NCBI GenBank assembly: GCA_049999805.1
Contig: JBNGIO010005395.1
Location: 98,802 to 122,814 of the forward strand
DNA from: Folioceros fuciformis
Taxonomy: Eukaryota; Anthocerotophyta; Anthocerotopsida; Anthocerotales
Direction: 5' to 3'
DNA: 24,013 nucleotides
Part shown: positions 19,550-24,013 of the stretch, one piece after another
Numbering within the stretch: the first letter of the stretch is position 1
Layout: every line of letters begins with the position of its first letter
The notes under the pieces: generated by a model
The model's database searches: none
Told to the model about the DNA's origin: nothing
The model's input: the letters and a program-made list of their open reading frames with translations, nothing else
Translations under genes and position numbers: made by a program

Positions 19550-19993
19550 GCTCCCATGGCCGTGCACTCCACTGCCTGCACTGTGAAGCCCAGTGTCCGC
19601 CTACCATTCTCTAAGCGTGGCCCCTCTTCCGTTGTGGCAACAGCGTGGCGTCCATATCTGGCCATAAATCAGCAGCATGCGTGGCTCACGCTCTTGTACA
19701 CAGACCAGTCGCAACTTTGTACAGGTCCTTGGGTTGCTATTTAGATGGGGTCTGCTATAATAGGGTTCCACAGCTAAGCATCAGGCAATCCACGCAGGAA
19801 AACCAAGTCTTGTGGGCTGGCCGACAAATAAAATGGTCTCGCTGGCCCTCCCCAGATTGGCCAGATGTGGCTTGTTGCCATATTCTGCTTGCTAGTACGA
19901 CATATTATGTATATACAACAAGAAGCAGCGGCCTGCACCGTGTTCTACTCGTTAGTCATCTGTGCACTGAGAGGTCTCCATCCAGAGGTCATC

Positions 19994-20026
19994 TACTGTC
20001 GTGCTCGTCCCTGAAGCACGACAGTA
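19994..20026. other. Hairpin with perfect 12-bp stem and 9-nt loop
   Basis: TACTGTCGTGCT (19994-20005) and AGCACGACAGTA (20015-20026) are exact inverted copies. It is too short for a plant miRNA precursor. It could be an RNA structure in an untranslated leader or trailer, or a small transposon footprint. Confidence 0.75.
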
Positions 20027-20478
20027 TATTCTGGTGATTTTTGATGGCCTGAGTGGAGAGAGATTTTGTGGAGGCACCAACCGGGGCTAGACCATGGTGG
20101 CGTGAGCATATTGTATTTGTTAATGTTGTACCTGTTCATGATGTGCTTACAGACTATTCGGGTCCATCTCAACTGTCTGCTGCCAGGCTACTGGTGAGTG
20201 TAGATCGTCCAATAGGCAAATGAGGACTTAGGCGGTTTCACAGTCGACTGCTGGTGCATGTGGGTAAACAATCTTGAACAGGTTGCTTGATTCTGCGCTC
20301 TCGTGGTTTTGCTGAGGATTTTCCGGTCGCCGTCCTGCTTATCATCTGCTCTTGGAACATGTTGCTTCTTTGTGATGTCGATCACCTCTCCATGAAATCG
20401 GTAGCTGGGTTGATGCACCTCACTATCTTCTTTGGGCTTCATTTCTGAACATCATACTTGTCAGCCTGAGGCCAGGGC

Positions 20479-20527
20479 CTTTCTTTCCTTCCTTCCTTCA
20501 TGCCTCATCTGGATGGATGGATGGATG
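20479..20527. repeat. Adjacent TTCC and GGAT microsatellites
   Basis: A pyrimidine run of CTTT/CTTC units (about 20479-20499) is followed by five GGAT units (about 20510-20527). It lies about 150 bp before the start codon at 20678, so probably in the 5' UTR or core promoter. Confidence 0.8.
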
Positions 20528-20677
20528 TGTGTCAGTCCTAGCTGCTGGTGACTGATCTGGTTCGTGGATCGCTTGTATTCCGCGTTGAGAAGCAGCGTAG
20601 AGATTTAGCTGGACAAGGAGCTAGCAGAGGTCAGAGCTTTAAGAACGTTGGAGACAGGGCTAGTGAGTGAGTGCACC

Positions 20678-22009
20678 ATGTCAGCCGCCCCGAGCTCTTC
20701 ATTCTTTTCCAGCTTAGGTGCTGCTTTGAAGCTTCCCCTGTCTCCTGCCAGCAACATCTTCTCTGGATCAAGCAGGCGTGGAATCAGCGGGATACAGAAT
20801 TTTGATGTCAACCTCACCGATAGGCTGGAGGGCCTGAAGCCGTCCTCCGAGACATATTTCCTGTCATTACCATGGCTGTCTAAGGGAATGTCCATCGTCC
20901 TCGCTTCGCACTCGGCCGTAGAGAGCCTGATTCCAGACCTCGAGCAGTCTCCTCTGACGAAACGAGACGAGAGGTGGGTGTTGGACTTCCTGGACGAGAG
21001 TGCCAAGCTGCTGGACGTGTGCAACGGGTTGCGGGAGGGTGTGGCTCAGCTGGAAGAATGTCAGATGCTGGTGCATCTGGTGCTGCACAACCTGAACGTG
21101 AACTCTGCAGCCGCTTTCGCGGAGTCCCAGGTGCAGAAGGCGAGGAAAGCGGTGCTGGATTTCCAGGCTCTCACAGAGAGACCTGCGGGGGACGACGACC
21201 AGGACTTGTCGTGGCCAGAGAGGACAAGCAGCTCTGGGAGCTCTGGAAGGCTTTTCTCGCTGGAGAGGAAGAGATCTAACAGCTGGGGGATATCCAAGGA
21301 CAAGGCCGCTCTGCAAAGGCTGCAAAGCAAGTCCAGCAATGGCAGCAGCCACGGAGGGAGCTCTAACGGGAGCAGCTTGTCGGAGCTCCGGGAAAACGGA
21401 AGCGGGGCCAAGTCGGTGAAGAAGTTAGCGGATCAGATACCGGAGATCGAGCTGCTCAAGAGCATGACGGAGAAATTCCTCCCTCCCAAGGGGGTTGACA
21501 GCAGCAAGGGAAGGAACGCCTTCATAGCCGGGATCTACGCAGCGAAGGTGACCACCGTGTGCGTGCTGGGCGTGGTGTATGTGACCCTCACCAGCAAAGC
21601 TGGCGGAGACGGTCTGAGCCTGCTCATGAGCTGCTCATCCCAGATCAGCCGTCAATTCATGTGGGCAGCGCCTCTTCTGGATTTGCTGGACAGGGTGGCC
21701 ATGGAGATCGGATGGCAGAGAAAGCAGACGAAATTGACGTCTTTCGTCGCGGAGCTGGTGAGGATAGACACCAGCATGAGCCGGCTGCTGGACATGATCC
21801 AAGCTGCTCGAGCCGGGAGAGTGTTCCCTGTGCCTGCTAAATTGGAGGATGAAATGCGGGAGGAACTGACCGTTTTGAAGCAGCACTTGGAGGATTTCGA
21901 GCACGGGCTTAACAACCTGGAGGAGCAAGTGAATGAATTGTTCCGCATGTTGATTGCCAGCAGGACGCAGCTACTGGATGTGTTGGGCAGCTCCAAAGGG
22001 CTCTTCTGA
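20678..22009 (+). CDS. BYPASS1/ROH1-like protein, single exon, 443 aa
   Basis: ATG at 20678 sits in CACCATGTC, a good context; the upstream in-frame extension has no ATG. After a Ser-rich leader the family N-terminal helices appear: FDVNLTDRLEGL, LSLPWLSKGMSIVLASH, then WVLDFLDESAKLLDVCNGLR (about 108-127) and MLVHLVLHNLNV. A Ser/Gly-rich linker (about 175-250) precedes the C-terminal half. There AAKVTTVCVLGVVYVTL (about 288-305) is the single hydrophobic segment, followed by RQFMWAAPLLDLLDRV and coiled-coil-like helices ending LEEQVNELFRMLIASRTQLLDVL. The last block is the family hallmark (NLEEQV-ELFR-LI-SRTQLLD). Length is normal for the family. Arabidopsis relatives act in limiting a mobile root signal (BPS1) or in exocyst binding (ROH1); which role applies here is unknown. 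It is in tandem with the giant relative 1.5 kb upstream, suggesting an old duplication. Confidence 0.9.
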   Translation: MSAAPSSSFFSSLGAALKLPLSPASNIFSGSSRRGISGIQNFDVNLTDRLEGLKPSSETYFLSLPWLSKGMSIVLASHSAVESLIPDLEQSPLTKRDERWVLDFLDESAKLLDVCNGLREGVAQLEECQMLVHLVLHNLNVNSAAAFAESQVQKARKAVLDFQALTERPAGDDDQDLSWPERTSSSGSSGRLFSLERKRSNSWGISKDKAALQRLQSKSSNGSSHGGSSNGSSLSELRENGSGAKSVKKLADQIPEIELLKSMTEKFLPPKGVDSSKGRNAFIAGIYAAKVTTVCVLGVVYVTLTSKAGGDGLSLLMSCSSQISRQFMWAAPLLDLLDRVAMEIGWQRKQTKLTSFVAELVRIDTSMSRLLDMIQAARAGRVFPVPAKLEDEMREELTVLKQHLEDFEHGLNNLEEQVNELFRMLIASRTQLLDVLGSSKGLF

Positions 22010-23288
22010 AACTGTGGCAAGCAGAAGCAGACATAAGTAGACACTAGCTGCGTCCTACAAACCAGTGGCTTCCCTGGATATGTTTCCAGTCCTAAGGGCT
22101 GGATGAAGCACAAAGCCACAGGAAACATTGCCTTGCTCTGTGTGATCAGGTCTGGCAGGGTGAAAGCAGAGGAGCCAAGGACGACGAGCATTCCAAAGAC
22201 CAACAGCCATTGCTGCAGGGAGAACCAAGTCCAGTAATTCCGTCTGTACATTACTTTAGAGGATTGGAGTTTTACCGGGAGGGATACCCAAGACAAAGAG
22301 AGAATCCTTGTTGATAAGTGTGTTTGCAAATAGTAAGCTGCTTATACGAGGCTTTACGGAGGCTCTCTCCAGCTTTCTCCTTGGAATGTACTTGAAAACT
22401 CTTGAGAACGTGATGCAGGTCACTAGAGCAATGCGTTAGTATAGTTGCAACTGGCGTTTCCTGGGGTCGCTTACTCGTAGTTGCCACACAGCTTATGCCT
22501 CCTTTCTCACCTATCATAGGCACAGGCACAGGTTCTCATGTCCCGCCTTTTACAAGTCATCAGGGTCAGCTACTGGATTCCGTACTGAGGAAATAGATGT
22601 CACGATATTCGGTACTGCGTCCTGACACATTGAACCCGATCCTTCGAAAAAACTTACGAAAAGGCAAGAGGCCAGCAACATCCCAACCTGCTGAAAGACA
22701 ACGTGCTTCCGTGTGTCCTGCACGTGGGAAACTTCCACGGAAATGTTTTACTCCGCTTTGGAGTGTGGAGAGCCTACAGCAGCGCATCTCACAGGGATTT
22801 AACAATACAAAGAGGTACTAGCGTACCCACAATGTGCTGGACCAGGGAAGGGAAGGCTTGATGTGTGGAAGTGCCACCGTAAGTTGGTGTTGAGCCTGAG
22901 AACCCTCTTCCCTGGAAGACCTTGGACAAACGTGTTTGAGATAAGGGTATGCATTTTGGTTCGTGTTTTTCATGTGGTATGTGACTTCTAGTGTAACTCG
23001 TATGAATTTCAGAGCAATGCGATCTTGAAGTGTGAGAGATTGCCCTGGGCGACAGAGTAAGAACGTTGGTAGAATAAGGTGGAATAATTTCTGGAAAGTT
23101 AAAAAAAACAAGCGGACATAGGTAGTCTCAGTGACGTGAGAAAGGGATCGTGCGAGTGAGTAATTGACTGCATTGTTGCTTCTGAGCAGCAGCAAACAGT
23201 GTTCTGGAGCTGGTGTGGTATCCGGGCAGGTGCCGTGCACACACAGAACGAGCTTGTCGATTTTCAACTGCGTAACCACATAGCATAT
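22010..23288. other. Intergenic, no supported gene
   Basis: Convergent space between the BYPASS1-like gene and the minus-strand pseudogene. Open frames here are short, lack recognisable domains and have no splice partners. An A-rich run at about 23101-23109 is the only compositional feature I see. Confidence 0.5.
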
Positions 23289-24013
23289 TCATAAGAGAGT
23301 GAGGGAGCTGGAATTCAAGCTATCCAGAACATTGATCCGACTAGTAATCAAGGCCCTGAACAAGTAGTTGATACGGTGCTCCAAGGACGTCGATCCTGTC
23401 TCCAATTCCGTGGCTGATGTGCGCAAAATCTCCACTACCTTGCCGAGATCGTTCACCTGCTCCTGCTTGAGGGGGAAGGGTGCCCTGCTGGTGAGCAAAG
23501 AATCCAAGAAGAGGAACGCCTTCCTGACCGCAGTATCCACGGAGTCCAGCTGCTGAAGAGGGTAAGAGGCGACCTGGCCCTGCGGCTGTCCGTGTCCTCC
23601 TTCACCTTATGCTGCAGGGTGAGAAACGCTTGGGACCATAGATGGCCTTGGCCGACGGTTTTCGCGGCCGGAAGGAGATGGCGGCCACGAGCAAGGCGCA
23701 CACGAAAATTGTCATCACCTTGGCGACGTAGGCGGCGAGCAGGAAATCCTGGCCCTCCCGGACAGTCTCCTAGTGCGGCTTGGATGCGACAACCTTCTCC
23801 TCCATGCTCCGGAGGATGGAGCCGTAACTCTCGAGCCAGGCCTTGTTATTGCGGTGCGAGAGGGATCCGGGCCAGGGAGACAGCTCGTCCCGCCGCGCCA
23901 CCGCCTCCTTGCAATCCACCAGCGCGCTCCTTGCGTGGCGGGACTGCACCTCCGTACCACCGACATCATGCGGGCCGGACCCTAACGCATGCAATGCAAG
24001 ATGCAGCAGGCGC
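23289..24013 (-). pseudogene. BYPASS1-like pseudogene, cut by the window end
   Basis: Read from the right edge leftward. LLHLALHALG and SRHARSALVDCKEAV match MLVHLVLHNLNV and QKARKAVLDFQAL of the gene at 20678. The frame then meets a TAG (23772-23770) right after VVASKPH. It resumes in the same frame as EGQDFLLAAYVAKVMTIFV, the family membrane segment, shifts frame near 23640 (WSQAFLTLQHKVKED), and shifts again near 23575 into LQQLDSVDTAVRKAFLFLD. The final block, LEHRINYLFRALITSRINVL, is the family C-terminus and ends at TGA 23291-23289. One nonsense codon and two frameshifts mean no full protein. The 5' part lies outside the window. A sequencing-error explanation would need three separate errors in under 250 bp. 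Confidence 0.8.

Larger units (their letters stand above)
19197..20677. other. Intergenic between the two BYPASS1-like genes
   Basis: It holds the 3' UTR of the giant gene and the promoter of the next. A good plant TATA motif, TATAAATA, lies at 19542-19549, about 1.1 kb before the next start codon, so it would imply a long leader or an intron in it. A 12-bp perfect-stem hairpin lies at 19994-20026. CTTC/TTCC and GGAT microsatellites lie at about 20479-20527. No coding frame here is recognisable. Confidence 0.5.

Noticed and set aside
1-24013. CRISPR arrays, bacterial operons or autonomous transposons
   Set aside because: No regularly spaced repeats, no closely packed same-strand genes, and no transposase, integrase or reverse transcriptase motifs in any frame.

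Overview
The window looks like nuclear DNA of a land plant or a close streptophyte relative. Genes carry short GT-AG introns (75 to about 250 nt), and the recognisable protein families (UPF0496/At14a-like, BYPASS1/ROH1-like, and the plastid thioredoxin-fold family MRL7/RCB) are ones I know from plants. Base composition looks roughly balanced except for one AT-rich island, microsatellites are common, and telomere-type motifs occur twice. A seedless plant is my guess; the species cannot be named from sequence alone.

Layout. (1) 1-1380: no recognised gene, rich in GGTA/TACA microsatellites. (2) 1380-2652, minus: an intact two-exon UPF0496 (At14a-like) membrane protein gene. (3) 2653-4170: non-coding, with a 27-bp tandem repeat, a degenerate tRNA-like segment and an AT-rich island. 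(4) 4174-7067, plus: a second UPF0496 gene (5408-7067) that lacks the membrane segment, preceded by a decayed tandem copy of its own 5' half. (5) 7244-8812, minus: a five-exon MRL7/RCB-family gene whose splice phases all agree, convergent with the second UPF0496 gene. (6) 9057-9810, plus: a decayed copy of the 3' half of the second UPF0496 gene, on the far side of MRL7. (7) 9810-14140: no gene I can support; it holds a GC-rich segment, a CTG-type repeat and a 100-N assembly gap. (8) 14141-19196, plus: a giant BYPASS1/ROH1-like protein of about 1,647 aa, several times the usual size as I know the family, with a long low-complexity insert containing about 53-aa tandem repeats. (9) 20678-22009, plus: a normal-sized, single-exon BYPASS1-like gene. 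(10) 23289-24013, minus: a BYPASS1-like pseudogene running off the window end.

The main theme is a local cluster of two plant families with similar helical, membrane-anchored architecture. It holds four full-length loci, one pseudogene and two gene fragments. The most unusual items are the giant BYPASS1-like protein and the UPF0496 gene whose former transmembrane-coding stretch appears to have decayed or become intron. No bacterial-type operon, CRISPR array or autonomous transposon is visible.
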